Shown: positions 18,153 to 27,593, counted from the first letter of the stretch. The stretch: DNA of 64,000 nucleotides from Alphaproteobacteria bacterium (GCA_025362975.1 JANYES010000020.1:18696-82695); one strand, 5' to 3'. Notes: generated by a model from the sequence alone, not told the origin. Numbers and translations are program-made.

Positions 18153-18689
18153 AATTAGCTGCATATGATTAATGACATTTTTCTTTGCAGATATGAATTC
18201 ACGAACAACCTTTTGTACCAGTTCTGGAGTTTCATTAGGTTGAGGATCTATACACGTCGCTTGAAGTTGGTCCATCAACTTAACTAGTTCGTTATGGTCG
18301 TTTTCGTTTGGATTCAATCTTAGCTTGATACGTATTGACAGCTCAATCACAACATCCGTCTTTTCATCAAACATCTTTTTTTGCTCCCCCATTGCTAAAA
18401 GTGGATGAGGCCTTTTCAATTCTTCTATCCTACCTATTGCCGTTAGCAGTTCTGAAAATTCTTTTCTAAGCTCGTCAATCCATACTTGCCTTTTAGTGGA
18501 GATATTAGAGGCTATTTGCTTGCTCGCAATTCCCCATTGCAATAAGGTACTGACAATAACGGCGAACAATGCTGTCATTGCTGTAATAATTTGGGCCCAG
18601 TCTTTCACTTCATAATGCGGCAGTTTGCCGTAGGGAAACCAAAGTAAAGCCGTTAAAACAATAAGAAAAAATAAACAACAATACTTCAT
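17823..18689 (-). CDS. Hypothetical membrane/coiled-coil protein, C-terminus probably replaced
   Basis: A 288-residue frame whose first 190 residues look genuine. There are two N-terminal membrane segments (CCLFFLIVLTALLWFPYG and IITAMTALFAVIVSTLLQ), then the block ASKQIASNISTKRQVWIDELR. That block is common in a widespread family of small membrane proteins of unknown role. A helical, charged region follows to LKKEWERVK. DNA for this part is AT-rich (clearly below the window average), suggesting transfer. After about 18110 the frame runs antisense to the plus-strand gene, and the composition becomes Arg/His-rich and GC-rich; family relatives usually end near EWERVK. I infer a truncation and read-through at a junction near 18110. 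Confidence 0.5.
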   Translation of the reverse strand: MKYCCLFFLIVLTALLWFPYGKLPHYEVKDWAQIITAMTALFAVIVSTLLQWGIASKQIASNISTKRQVWIDELRKEFSELLTAIGRIEELKRPHPLLAMGEQKKMFDEKTDVVIELSIRIKLRLNPNENDHNELVKLMDQLQATCIDPQPNETPELVQKVVREFISAKKNVINHMQLILKKEWERVKTRSQACQFCIVAMIIFNHVGVTLLCFAGVAPQLLVAVRTAATGSHRFFLRRAHVYAINFFIAFYTQRVQEAGRQFNGCHHRFAGSMRRHWQRKIQLRRAR

Positions 18690-18734
18690 AGGAAATCTTT
18701 AGCTCACGAATCAATGACGAATTAACACTTTAAT

Positions 18735-19712
18735 TTATATCGCTTCGTTGCCTTCGGGGTAGCCGCCGAGGATGGAGCCGCGAATGCCCATGTTGCCGCC
18801 GGTGTAATACAGGTATTTGGTGAAGCGCTTTTTGCGGAAAACGTCGCGGTAGCGGATTTCACCGTAAACGTAGAGCGCGTGGGTGCCAGCGAGCATTTTG
18901 GCGATCTGGTCTTCGTTGAGGGGCACGAGGGCATATTCCCATTTGTAGCGCTCGGAACCGGGGCCGAGGTTTTCTTTGGTGAGCTGCGGGTCGGAGAAGA
19001 CGAGTTCGGGCAGATCGCGCTTTAAGGGGAATTCATCGAAGATCATGTTGCCGTAGACCATGACGTCATGGGCGGGGGTCTGGCCAGTGTTGCGGATGAC
19101 GAGTTGCGAAACAGGCTGGGTGGCTGCGCTAGCGCCGTTGATTTCGGTTTGGGTGATGAAGACGTAGGCGCGAAGCTGGCGACGGGCGGTAGCCCCCGCG
19201 ACGTAGACATGGTAGCCGCCGGCTAGGGCGAGCATGAAGGTGAAGAAGGCGATGGCGGCGGTGAAAACGGCGGTCGGGTCTTTAGTCCATTGATACCAGC
19301 CGTTGGCTTCGGCGGCGATCATTTCGGCGGGGTCGTTGGCGGGTGCTACGTCGTGAACTTCACGCGGAACGGGCACGGCGGCGGGGGTTTGTGCGGGGGT
19401 GGCGACGGGTGCGGGTTTTTCTGTGGCGGTGGCTTCGCGGGGGAGCTGTACCGGGGTGGGCGGTGCGGCGGCGGCGGAGGGCATGACGAGGATGGTTTGC
19501 GGGGGGCTGACCGGTTTGGGGTCGGCGGTGCGCAGATCGGCGTCGTCTTTGTCGAGGATGGCTTGCAGCTTGCGCGTGTCGCTGCTGACTTCGGGAGTGT
19601 TGAGCTGCTTGGTATAAACCGGCCTTGTGGGCGCGGCGGTGGCGGCTTGCGCGGAGACGGTGCCAAGGAGCACGAAAGCAACGCAGGTGACGCTTAGACA
19701 GGCGTTTTTCAT
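18735..19712 (-). CDS. Hypothetical exported/membrane protein downstream of surA
   Basis: A 325-residue protein starting at ATG 19712 with a classical signal peptide (MKNACLSVTCVAFVLLGTVSAQA). A longer in-frame start at 19775 lies inside surA and is unlikely. Residues about 25-130 are Pro/Ala-rich linker. A membrane segment follows (AVFTAAIAFFTFMLALAGGYHVYVAG). The C-terminal domain (RRQLRAYVFITQTEI..., VIRNTGQTPAHDVMVYG..., ALYVYGEIRYRDVF) resembles a common C-terminal module of small membrane proteins of unknown function, in which RAY-V and N-G-x-TPA are conserved. It begins 4 bp after the surA stop and is likely cotranscribed with lptD-surA. Its role is unknown. Confidence 0.65.
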   Translation of the reverse strand: MKNACLSVTCVAFVLLGTVSAQAATAAPTRPVYTKQLNTPEVSSDTRKLQAILDKDDADLRTADPKPVSPPQTILVMPSAAAAPPTPVQLPREATATEKPAPVATPAQTPAAVPVPREVHDVAPANDPAEMIAAEANGWYQWTKDPTAVFTAAIAFFTFMLALAGGYHVYVAGATARRQLRAYVFITQTEINGASAATQPVSQLVIRNTGQTPAHDVMVYGNMIFDEFPLKRDLPELVFSDPQLTKENLGPGSERYKWEYALVPLNEDQIAKMLAGTHALYVYGEIRYRDVFRKKRFTKYLYYTGGNMGIRGSILGGYPEGNEAI

Positions 19713-19716
19713 GCGG

Positions 19717-21075
19717 TCAGCGGATGTCGATGTAGACTTCACGGTGCAGGTTGCGCATGTATTTCTGCGCTTCAAGCTCCATTTTCTGCTGGGTCAGCAA
19801 GCGGTAGACTTCTTCGTGATCGGGGGCTTTGGCTTCGACTTCCTTCTTTTCGCACAGCATGTAGAGGCGGATACCTTCAAGACTTGCAAACGGGCTGGAA
19901 ATTTCGCCGGGTTTTAAGTTGTTGGCGATGATTTTGATCGCGGGCGGGAGTTCGGAAAGCATGGATTTCTTGAAATTGACCTGGATGTCGAAATCTTCGG
20001 CGTCCTTCAGGCCGGCGACACCCTTGTCCTCGCAGCTGCCGGGGTTTTTGGCGACTTCTTCGCCGACGTGCAACATCATGTCGGCTTCTTTGGCCTGGGC
20101 GTCGGGCTTGAGTTTGAGGAGGATTTCTTTCATCAGCACTTCGGTGTCCTGCGGCTTTGCTTCCGTCTCAGGCGCGGGTTTGGCGGCTTTTTTGGCCATT
20201 GTGTGGACGTCGTAGACTTTGATGATGGTGAAGCCTTCGTTGAAACGTAAGGGGTCGGTGATCTGGCCGGCTTGCGCGTAGGCCAGAAGCTTGGCGATAT
20301 TGGGGTCGAGCTGGCCGATTTTGATCCAGAAGGCTTCGACCTTGCCGCCGTTATTGGCGGTGGCCGATGAGAAGTGGCGCGAGACCTCTTCAAAGTCGGC
20401 GCCGCCGCGGACTTCCTTCACCAGTTTCTCACCTAACTTCTTGATTTCCTGCTCGTGACCCGCCTTATCCACAGGCAAGATGATGACCGAAATTTTAAGC
20501 TCCATGACCTGCGCGCCGGGCTCGGCAGCTGCGGGTTTTTTGGCGGGGGGGACGAAATGATGCGAGGCGAGCGCGATCTCGGCGTCGCTCACGCGCACCT
20601 GCGGGCGGATTTTTTTGCCGACGATCTGGCTCCATGCCAGCTGGGCGCGAATCTGGTTGGTGAAAGTTTCGCGCGGGATGTGGTTGTCGTCGAGGAGATG
20701 GTAGACGGTGTCCTTGGGCATGCCGTGCTGCTGCTCGATACCGGCGATGGCGTCGGCGATGTCGGCGTCGGTGACGGTGATGTCGAGTTTTTTGGCTTCC
20801 TGCAATTGCAGTTTTTCATCAATCATCGAGCGCATGATCTGCGGGCGGATTTTTTCGATCACGTCGGGCGTGTTGGACAGACGCGCGTTGGCGATCAGGA
20901 AGCGGATGCGGTTATCGAGGTCGATGGACGAAATCGCATCGCCGCCGACGACGGCGACGATGCCGACGTCTCTGCCGGAGGCGTGTTGCGGGGCGATCAT
21001 GTGCGGGGCAGCAAGCACGGCGGGCGCGCTGAGCATGGTAGTAGCGAGGAGCAGGAAGATGATGCGTTTGGCCAT
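19717..21075 (-). CDS. surA: Periplasmic chaperone / peptidyl-prolyl isomerase SurA
   Basis: SurA escorts outer-membrane proteins through the periplasm. The start is ATG 21075 with a signal peptide (MAKRIIFLLLATTMLSAPAVLA). The N-terminal SurA domain has the family pattern VGGDAISSIDLDNRIRFLI and MRSMIDEKLQLQEAKKLDI. A parvulin-like PPIase domain follows (ISVIILPVDKAGHEQEIKKL to ITDPLRFNEGFTIIKVYD). A second degenerate domain lies near the C-terminus (DIQVNFKKSMLSELPPAI). An insert PAPETEAKPQDTE separates the domains. The gene is 4 bp downstream of lptD, its main client, matching the usual alphaproteobacterial order, but pdxA and ksgA do not follow. It is about 452 residues long. Confidence 0.9.
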   Translation of the reverse strand: MAKRIIFLLLATTMLSAPAVLAAPHMIAPQHASGRDVGIVAVVGGDAISSIDLDNRIRFLIANARLSNTPDVIEKIRPQIMRSMIDEKLQLQEAKKLDITVTDADIADAIAGIEQQHGMPKDTVYHLLDDNHIPRETFTNQIRAQLAWSQIVGKKIRPQVRVSDAEIALASHHFVPPAKKPAAAEPGAQVMELKISVIILPVDKAGHEQEIKKLGEKLVKEVRGGADFEEVSRHFSSATANNGGKVEAFWIKIGQLDPNIAKLLAYAQAGQITDPLRFNEGFTIIKVYDVHTMAKKAAKPAPETEAKPQDTEVLMKEILLKLKPDAQAKEADMMLHVGEEVAKNPGSCEDKGVAGLKDAEDFDIQVNFKKSMLSELPPAIKIIANNLKPGEISSPFASLEGIRLYMLCEKKEVEAKAPDHEEVYRLLTQQKMELEAQKYMRNLHREVYIDIR

Positions 21076-21079
21076 TTTT

Positions 21080-23281
21080 TTATTCCAGATTTTTGAGCGA
21101 CACCCTGAACCAGAACGACAAGGACGGCTTGATATCAAGCAGGTTAATATAATCCTTGCCGGCGACGGTTGTCAAAGTGATGCATTCGTTTTTGTAAATA
21201 AGCCCACCATAGGCCGTAACCATTTGATCATTGCGCAGGTCGCGGCTGCTCGACGCGGTGACGCTCCACTCGTCGGTCAGGTTGATGGCACCGTTGCCGT
21301 TGATAACCTCGCGGTTGCCGAGGATGGGGTCGTTATGCAGCGAAAGGTAGGAGGCGTTGATACTGTAGGGGTTTTTGTTGTAACCGGCGTCCCACTCGGA
21401 GCGGTTGGGCTTGAAGTCGGAATCGTCGAGGCGGAATCGGTAGCCGAAATTGAATGGCGCGTAGATGAAGGCCATTTTGCCGACATAGTCGGAGAAGTGA
21501 CTGGTCAGATCGTTGGAAATCGGGAAGATCGGGTCGTTGTTGACGCGGTATTCCTGACCGACGAGGAAGTCGACATATTGCTCGGATTTGAGCTGGGCCT
21601 GGCCGCGGATACCATAGCTCATGCGGGGGCCGTTTTCGATGCGGTCGTATCCGGCGAAGCGGTCGGAAGAGAATAAATTCGCGTCGGTAAATTCAGGCAG
21701 GAGCGAATCTTCGTTCGGGATTTTTTCCGGGTTGCCGCCGCCGGGGCTGACGGTCAGGTTGACCACCGGCTCGATGGTGATGGAAGATGATTGCAGGCGG
21801 TTGATGAGCGGGTAGCGCCATGTAACGGAAACCTCGGGGATTTCGCGCCCCGTCACGCCGTTATAGTGAGTGCCGTTGCCCAAGAGCACGTTGCTTACGC
21901 TGTAGACGTCGGTTCGCAGCTGTGCCTGGAACTCGATGGACTGGCCGTTGGCGGTGATGTAAGGCAGGTTCCAGCGCGCGGTGCCGGAGAGGCGGCGGGA
22001 TTCGTCGCCGGTGACGCGGTAGAGCGCCATTGTGTTGCCTTCTAAGGTCACGCGGGAGTTGTATTCAAGCGGGTTGGACTGCCATGTGGCAAAGCCCAGC
22101 GGGGCGACGACGGGGATGAGCTTGGAATTGTCCTGTCCGGTTAGGCCTTGGAACGACAGGCCCTGCACGCTGGCATACATGCGGTCTGAGTCGCCGACGA
22201 AATTGAAGCCTTCGGCGTAGATTTTCGAGGTGAGCAGGGTTTCGTTGCTGAAATTGTAGAGGTGTAGATAGGTGTCGTCGGTGGCGCGCTGGGCGCGGAA
22301 GCCCCAGTCGAAATTCTGGTCGATAATGAAGTCGCCCTTAGCGTCGTAATTGCCGCGCACCTGATGGCCGTAGGTTTCGTTGCCGGCGGCGTCGGTGTTG
22401 GGCGACGAGGTGATGGAACCTTGAAAATTCATGGCGCCGGAGTCAAATTTCTGGCGGTAATTTCCTTCCATGACAGCGCCTACTTTGCTGGTCAGGATCG
22501 GGGTGAGCGTGATGTCTTTGTCCTGCGCGATCGAGTAGTAGACAGGTTGTTTGTAGACTTCGCCTAAATTGCGCGAGCGCAGGAAGGACGGGGTGAGCAG
22601 GCCCGATTCGTTTTCGGCGCCGGGGGTGGAATGCGAAAAATACGGCGAATAGATGACGGGCGTGTCCCAGAGGGCGAGTTGGGCGTCTTCGTACCGAACT
22701 TCCTGCTTTTCGTTATCGATGGTGGCTTCTTTGGCTTTGATTGACCAGAGCGGAGATTTGTTATTGCCGTTTTCGTCGTGGCAATTGCACGGCGTGTAGG
22801 CGGCGCGGAAGAGTTTGGTGACGTCTTCGCTCACGCGGTGGGCGGCGTTGGCCACGAGCACGGAATTGTCGGACAGGCGCATTTTTACCTGATGGATGAC
22901 GCCGGCTTTTAAATCGTCCTGGAATTCTAGTTTGTCGGCGAAATAGACGTCGCCGGAGGGGGTGAGCATGCTGATATTGCCAGCGGCGTTGACGGTGTTC
23001 TGGGCTTGGTCGTAGACGAGCTGGTCGGTGACGATGACGGTGTCGCCTTGCGTGATTTCCACGTGGCCGGTGGCGGTGACGATGTCGTTATTCTGGTCGT
23101 ATTCGAGTTTGTCGGCGATGAGTAATACCGGCTGTTTTTGCGAGAAAACGGGCTCTTCGCGTATTTTTTTGGCGGGCTGCTCGGGGTCTTTCTGAAATTT
23201 GAAATTAGCGTAGGCGTCGGGCGATGCGGTGCACAGCAGGACGGACGCCAACGCGAAGGCGGCAGCGCGCGGATATTTCAT
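21080..23281 (-). CDS. lptD: LPS-assembly outer-membrane protein LptD
   Basis: LptD forms the outer-membrane channel that inserts lipopolysaccharide at the cell surface with LptE. The start is placed at ATG 23281, which gives a signal peptide (MKYPRAAAFALASVLLCTASPDAYA); the open frame to 23407 lacks one. The OstA/LptD beta-jellyroll is visible at LIADKLEYDQNNDIVTATGHV and VIVTDQLVYDQAQNTVNAAG. A cysteine pair CNCHDENG lies in the linker, then the barrel domain with SPYFSHSTPGAENESGLLTPSF. The protein ends with an aromatic strand (LSFWFRVSLKN). At 734 residues it is typical for the class. It is the first gene of the lptD-surA operon. Confidence 0.93.
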   Translation of the reverse strand: MKYPRAAAFALASVLLCTASPDAYANFKFQKDPEQPAKKIREEPVFSQKQPVLLIADKLEYDQNNDIVTATGHVEITQGDTVIVTDQLVYDQAQNTVNAAGNISMLTPSGDVYFADKLEFQDDLKAGVIHQVKMRLSDNSVLVANAAHRVSEDVTKLFRAAYTPCNCHDENGNNKSPLWSIKAKEATIDNEKQEVRYEDAQLALWDTPVIYSPYFSHSTPGAENESGLLTPSFLRSRNLGEVYKQPVYYSIAQDKDITLTPILTSKVGAVMEGNYRQKFDSGAMNFQGSITSSPNTDAAGNETYGHQVRGNYDAKGDFIIDQNFDWGFRAQRATDDTYLHLYNFSNETLLTSKIYAEGFNFVGDSDRMYASVQGLSFQGLTGQDNSKLIPVVAPLGFATWQSNPLEYNSRVTLEGNTMALYRVTGDESRRLSGTARWNLPYITANGQSIEFQAQLRTDVYSVSNVLLGNGTHYNGVTGREIPEVSVTWRYPLINRLQSSSITIEPVVNLTVSPGGGNPEKIPNEDSLLPEFTDANLFSSDRFAGYDRIENGPRMSYGIRGQAQLKSEQYVDFLVGQEYRVNNDPIFPISNDLTSHFSDYVGKMAFIYAPFNFGYRFRLDDSDFKPNRSEWDAGYNKNPYSINASYLSLHNDPILGNREVINGNGAINLTDEWSVTASSSRDLRNDQMVTAYGGLIYKNECITLTTVAGKDYINLLDIKPSLSFWFRVSLKNLE

Positions 23282-23469
23282 CCCGTTCCTTGCTGGAGCT
23301 AACAGCTCACTGGCTTGCAATGCACATTTCCTTTGAGTTCTGCGAATCCGTTGGTAAGCGACGCTGCTATTTTGGGTGATGCAACTTTCGCCTGTTGTTT
23401 TGTACATGGTGGCGGGGGGTTCGTAAACAGGGTTTTGCGGGTTTCGTGATTACCCGCCCTCACCTCTTT

Positions 23470-23579
23470 CGTCATTCCCACGAAGGCGGGAATCTAATTT
23501 CGCCTCGCGGTAGCGAGGATAAAGTTCTTTGTCGCGCAGACGGGTTTTGAATTGGATTCACACCTCCGGGGGAATGACG
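23470..23579. repeat. Palindromic intergenic repeat (REP/MITE-like)
   Basis: The 110-bp element begins CGTCATTCCC and ends GGGAATGACG, a 10-bp terminal inverted repeat. Inside are smaller hairpins such as CCTCGCGGTAGCGAGG. The words GTCATTCCCRCGAARGCGGGAATC are known as dispersed repeats in many proteobacterial genomes. Only one copy is in this window. It sits between lptD and the pet operon. Confidence 0.6.
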
Positions 23580-23591
23580 GGGAAATATGGG

Positions 23592-23634
23592 CAAAAAAAA
23601 TCCCCGGTGCTTTCGCGACCGGAGATTTTTTTCG
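23592..23634 (-). terminator. Bidirectional terminator after petC
   Basis: ATC-C-CCGGT (23600-23608) pairs with ACCGG-A-GAT (23618-23626) around a 9-nt loop. An A-run lies on the left and a T-run on the right, so it can stop transcripts from both sides. It lies just beyond the petC stop codon. Confidence 0.75.
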
Positions 23635-23643
23635 TTTATAATC

Positions 23644-24405
23644 CTAGTGGAGCTTGTTCCACAAATTGCGTTTGGCGAGGTACATGAACACGGTGAAGAT
23701 GGCGAGGAAGAGCATCACTTTGATGCCCATTTCCTTGCGTGCATCCATTTCCGGTTCAGCGGCCCACTGCATGAAGTTGACGACGTCACGCGACATCTGG
23801 TCGACTGAGGCGGTCGTGCCGTCGGCGTAGGTCACGGCACCGTCGGTCAGCGGCGGCGGCATGGCGAGGCGGCCACCGGCGATGTACGGGTTATAGTACT
23901 GGCCGTCGGCGAGTTTGACTTCTGGTGGCGGCGATGCGTAGCCGGTCAAAAGCGAATAGATGTAGTTCGCGCCGTCGTGGCGGGCTTTGAATAGCAGGCT
24001 GAAATCAGGCGGGTACGCGCCGTTATTCGCGGCGCGAGCGGCTTGCTCGTTGGCGTGAGGCGGGACGAAGGTGTCTTGCGGTTTGCCGGGGCGCTGGAAC
24101 ATGTCGCCGGCGTCGTTCGGGCCGTCGGTCACCTGATAGCTCGAGGCCAGCACTTTGACTTCGGATTCGGAGAAGCCGAGATCGGTCAACTGGCGGAAGG
24201 CGACGCGGTTCAGGCTGTGGCAAGCGGAGCAGACTTCCTTATAAACCTGGAAGCCGCGCTGGGCCGCTTGCTTGTCGACTTTGCCGAAGACGCCGTCGAA
24301 CGACCATTCCTGCTTGCGCGGGGCTTTCTGGTCGCCTTCAGCGTAGGCGACGGTGGCCGCCGCGATGGAAACGAGGGAGGTAAAAATCAGAAGGCTTTTT
24401 TTCAT
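23644..24405 (-). CDS. petC: Cytochrome c1 of the bc1 complex
   Basis: Cytochrome c1 carries electrons from the Rieske centre to cytochrome c. A signal peptide (MKKSLLIFTSLVSIAAATVAYA) supports the start at 24405; an ATG at 24417 overlaps the petB stop (TAATG) and is an alternative. The haem-binding motif is CSACHS at about residues 41-46, and the sixth ligand Met is probably in GRLAMPPPL. PPDFSLLFKARHDGANYIYSLLTGY is typical of the family. One C-terminal membrane anchor (VMLFLAIFTVFMYLAKR) ends the 253-residue protein. It is the last gene of petABC, followed by a terminator. Confidence 0.95.
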   Translation of the reverse strand: MKKSLLIFTSLVSIAAATVAYAEGDQKAPRKQEWSFDGVFGKVDKQAAQRGFQVYKEVCSACHSLNRVAFRQLTDLGFSESEVKVLASSYQVTDGPNDAGDMFQRPGKPQDTFVPPHANEQAARAANNGAYPPDFSLLFKARHDGANYIYSLLTGYASPPPEVKLADGQYYNPYIAGGRLAMPPPLTDGAVTYADGTTASVDQMSRDVVNFMQWAAEPEMDARKEMGIKVMLFLAIFTVFMYLAKRNLWNKLH

Positions 24406-24416
24406 GGTCGATTCCA

Positions 24417-25736
24417 TTAGTGGGCGTGGCTTTGCGCAAGTACGGCCTTGCTGATGCTTTCCGGCAGCGGCAGGGTTTTTTCGTACTTTGGCAGGAACCA
24501 GAGAATGAAGAAATGGGCGATGTAATAGGCAAGGCCGACGCGGCCGATGAACAGGTAGATGCCTTCTGGCGGCTGCGAGCCGATATAGCCGAGCAGCACG
24601 CAGTCGAACGCGAAGACCCAGAAGAGGATCTTATAGATCGGACGGAAGGAGGCCGAGCGGACTTTCGAACGATCGATCCACGGCAGGAAGAAGAACACGA
24701 TGATCGAGCCGAACATGCCGATGACACCGGCGAGTTTGGAGGAGACGAACACGATGTTGGTGAACGGGATGCCGATATCGGGCATGGAACGCAAGATGGC
24801 GTAGAACGGCAGGAAGTACCATTCAGGCACGATATGCGCGGGCGTGACCATCGCGTTTGCCGGGATGTAGTTATCCGGGTGGCCCAGCGAGTTCGGGGAG
24901 AAGAACACGAACCACGCGAAGACCATGAAGAACAGGCCGAAGGTGAAGGAGTCTTTCACCGTGTAGTACGGGTGGAAGGGGATGGTGTCCTGCGGGGTTT
25001 TGACGTCGATGCCCAACGGGTTGTTGGAGCCGTGGGTGTGCAGCGCCCAGACGTGGAGCACGACGACGCCGACGATGACGAACGGCAGCAGGAAATGCAG
25101 CGCGTAGAAACGGTTGAGCGTCGGGTTGTCGACGGAGAAACCGCCCCAGAGCCAGTGAACGATGGACTCGCCTACGCCCGGGATGGCGGAGAAGAGGTTG
25201 GTGATGACGGTGGCGCCCCAGAAGGACATCTGGCCCCACGGGAGCACGTAGCCCATGAATGCGGTGGCCATCATGAGAAGCAAGATGACGATGCCGAACC
25301 ACCAGAGGATTTCGCGCGGGGATTTGTACGAACCGTAGTAGAGGCCCCGGAAGATATGGATGTAGACGACGGTGAAGAACATGGACGCGCCGACGGCATG
25401 GGCGTAACGGAGCAGCCAGCCGTAGTTGATGTTGCGCATGATATTTTCGACGGAGTCGAAGGCCATGCCTGCATGCGCGGTGTAGTGCATGGCGAGGAAC
25501 AGGCCGGTCAGGATTTGCAAGATGAGGCAGACGCCAGCCATCGCGCCGAAATTCCACCAGTAGTTCAGGTTGCGCGGCGCGTAGTATTGGCTGCCGAGCG
25601 AGTGGTCGATAAAGGAGAAGATCGGCAAGCGATATTCAATCCAGTCCTTGACGGCGTTGGTTTTCGGGGCACCCTGATCGGTCACTTTATTTTGACCAGT
25701 TTGGCCACGGTTTAAATCATCTTTCATGCCTGCCAT
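24417..25736 (-). CDS. petB: Cytochrome b of the bc1 complex
   Basis: Cytochrome b carries the quinol-oxidising and quinone-reducing sites and two b haems in the inner membrane. The 439-residue protein has eight membrane segments as in mitochondrial-type cytochrome b. Visible signatures are [17 protein letters not shown], the haem-ligand helices [12 protein letters not shown] and [33 protein letters not shown], and the Qo-site [14 protein letters not shown]. It is a single unfused polypeptide, as usual in alphaproteobacteria. Its stop codon overlaps the upstream candidate start of petC. Confidence 0.97.
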   Translation of the reverse strand: MAGMKDDLNRGQTGQNKVTDQGAPKTNAVKDWIEYRLPIFSFIDHSLGSQYYAPRNLNYWWNFGAMAGVCLILQILTGLFLAMHYTAHAGMAFDSVENIMRNINYGWLLRYAHAVGASMFFTVVYIHIFRGLYYGSYKSPREILWWFGIVILLLMMATAFMGYVLPWGQMSFWGATVITNLFSAIPGVGESIVHWLWGGFSVDNPTLNRFYALHFLLPFVIVGVVVLHVWALHTHGSNNPLGIDVKTPQDTIPFHPYYTVKDSFTFGLFFMVFAWFVFFSPNSLGHPDNYIPANAMVTPAHIVPEWYFLPFYAILRSMPDIGIPFTNIVFVSSKLAGVIGMFGSIIVFFFLPWIDRSKVRSASFRPIYKILFWVFAFDCVLLGYIGSQPPEGIYLFIGRVGLAYYIAHFFILWFLPKYEKTLPLPESISKAVLAQSHAH

Positions 25737-25766
25737 AGTCTTTCTTTCTAGTAATAGCGGAAACGC

Positions 25767-26345
25767 TTAGCCGATCTTGACGCGGCTGTCGGTTAAGAAG
25801 CTGTATTGGGGAACGGTGAGGTTTTTCGGGGCGGGACCTTTGCGGATGCGGCCCGACGTGTCGTATTGCGAGCCGTGGCACGGGCAGAACAGGCCGCCCT
25901 TGTCGGAGCCGCCGAATTCGCCTTCGCCGGTGAGCGGAATGCAGCCCAGATGGGTGCAGACACCGACCATGATCAGCCACTGGTCGTGGCCTTTTTTTAC
26001 GCGAGCTTCGTCGGTTTCGGGGTCTTTCAATTCGCCCATCGGGACTTTGCGGGCTTCTTCGATGTCGCCGGGAGTGCGGTGGCGGATGAAGAGCGGCACG
26101 CCGCGCCATTTCACTTTGATGGTCTGGCCGACCTGAATCGGAGCCAAATCGACTTCGATCGACGAGGCAGCAAGCACGCCGGCATCCGGGTTCATGCTGT
26201 TGATGAACGGCCATGCGGCGGACGCTGCACCGACGCCAGCGAGGCCGCAGGCGGTCAGCATCATGAAGTCGCGGCGGCTGGGGTCGTGGCTTTCGGGGGT
26301 GGTGTGAGTCGTGGCGGGGGTGGCGGCGGTGGGTTTTTGGCTCAT
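25767..26345 (-). CDS. petA: Rieske iron-sulfur subunit of the bc1 complex
   Basis: The start is ATG 26345 ([10 protein letters not shown]). The open frame reaches 26423, but the added residues are unlike the family. A twin-arginine type signal-anchor ([20 protein letters not shown]) directs export with the cluster already inserted. The two cluster-binding boxes are CTHLGCIPL and CPCHGSQYD, with the extra cysteines that form the disulfide. [14 protein letters not shown] closes the domain. It is the first gene of petABC and is 192 residues long, normal for the type. Confidence 0.96.
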   Translation of the reverse strand: MSQKPTAATPATTHTTPESHDPSRRDFMMLTACGLAGVGAASAAWPFINSMNPDAGVLAASSIEVDLAPIQVGQTIKVKWRGVPLFIRHRTPGDIEEARKVPMGELKDPETDEARVKKGHDQWLIMVGVCTHLGCIPLTGEGEFGGSDKGGLFCPCHGSQYDTSGRIRKGPAPKNLTVPQYSFLTDSRVKIG

Positions 26346-26477
26346 GAATCTACTCAATAAATAATAAGTCGAGCCTGTTTCTAACCAAAATACTGCATCG
26401 TTGCAAGTGGCAAGATGTTGCAAGGCGTTCGCAAGGGATAAGTCACGGCGTTTACTCAGATTTTTAAGAGTTTTGGC

Positions 26478-27216
26478 TTAACTTGCCCACTGCTGGTGTT
26501 GCTGCTGGAGATCGAGGCTGCGTTGCAATTGCGCGAGGGCCGCTTCGGCGACTTGCCGCGTGGCGGGTTTTTCGCTGTTGTTTAAGGGGATGGGCTTGGT
26601 GTGGGGCTCCTGCCCTTTTGCGGCGATGGAAAGGAAGGCGTTATCGGGGCCGTCGCTGAAGGCGCTGACGACGAGGCTGGCGGGGGAATGGGCGAGCACA
26701 TACGCGGCGGCAAGGGGCGCGTTTTCTTGGGGCGAAGCGGCGGGGTCGAGGTGGAGAAGCTGGGTTTGCATGGTGGCACGCGGCAGGATGTAAGCGCGGT
26801 CGACAACGCGCGAGGAGCCGTTGAGGGCGGTGCCGCCATCGATATGGCGCGAGGGGTCGCCCCATGCGCCTGCATAGCCGGTGACGGCGACGCTGATATG
26901 GGCGCCGGAAGTGGTGAGTGCACCTTGCGCCATCTGGCGGGCGACGGATTCGCTGACGGCTTCGTAAGTTTCGAGGTCGGCGCGGCTGACGCCGAGCATG
27001 TCGGCTTTGGCGTTGTTGTTATAGACGGCCTGGCCGCTGGCGAGCACTTCATGGGTGGTATCGAAGCTGCCGATGAGATGAGCGATGGCACCGGCGGTGA
27101 GCGACTCGGCGGTGGCGATGGTGACGTGGTGGTGCTTCGCTTTGGCGACGAGGGTTTTGGCGCGGGTGATAAGGTCACTGCCGTAGCGGTGCGCCTGCGT
27201 CTTCGGTGGAAATCAC
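26478..27216 (-). pseudogene. CinA C-terminal domain (PncC-like) gene, frameshifted or atypically started
   Basis: The long frame encodes a CinA_C / nicotinamide-nucleotide amidase-like domain. It reads DLITRAKTLV...TIATAESLTAGAIAHLIGSF, then ASGQAVYNNNAKADMLGVS, SESVARQMAQGAL, VTGYAGAWG. In that frame no ATG, GTG or TTG precedes the TIATAESLTAG block back to the stop at 27213. A GTG at 27216 directly follows the stop of the upstream small gene. It opens another frame (VISTEDAGAPLRQ) that ends at a TGA at about 27176. One base change near 27180 would join it to DLITRAKTL. The C-terminal half also carries an insert (ILPRATMQTQLLHLDPAAS) unusual for the family. Either a recent frameshift (or sequence error) or an internal start at GTG 27047 explains it. 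Confidence 0.55.
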
Positions 27217-27435
27217 TTACTGCCTGAAGGCGGCGTGGCCGAGGGCGAAGGCCCATGCGATCAGATGGTCGCCCATGTCTTTGAACACGCCGACCCAGCT
27301 ATTGGCGACGTTGACGCAAGCGTCGACGGTGTCGAGATTAAACAGGCACACGCCGAACCCGGAGGCGAATGTCATGAACGTCACGCCAGTTAACAAGTAA
27401 AAGGCGTTAAACCGTGGATCGACTGGTGAGGGCAT
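27217..27435 (-). CDS. Small putative membrane protein
   Basis: A 72-residue frame (MPSPVDPRFNAFYLLTGVTF...) with one clear hydrophobic segment at about 11-34 (AFYLLTGVTFMTFASGFGVCLF) and a second weaker one (LIAWAFALGHAAF). It ends right before the GTG of the cinA-like gene, suggesting translational coupling. I know no family for it, and its reality rests on hydrophobic pattern and spacing only. Confidence 0.4.
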   Translation of the reverse strand: MPSPVDPRFNAFYLLTGVTFMTFASGFGVCLFNLDTVDACVNVANSWVGVFKDMGDHLIAWAFALGHAAFRQ

Positions 27436-27593
27436 GGTGTGCGTTTTTTCGTAGTTGCTTGAGCTCTGGCGATGCTTGGGTTAGAAACACACCGAAACTC
27501 TATCTCTTAATTGTGCCAAATTTAGCGTCCGCCCGAAACCTGTTTTTTGAGTTGATTTTAATTATTTGGCTTAACATATTGAATTATAAGTTA

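Noticed and set aside
24420..25715. A 431-codon plus-strand frame
   Set aside because: It is antisense to petB, extremely Asp/Glu/Arg/His-rich, and has no family features.
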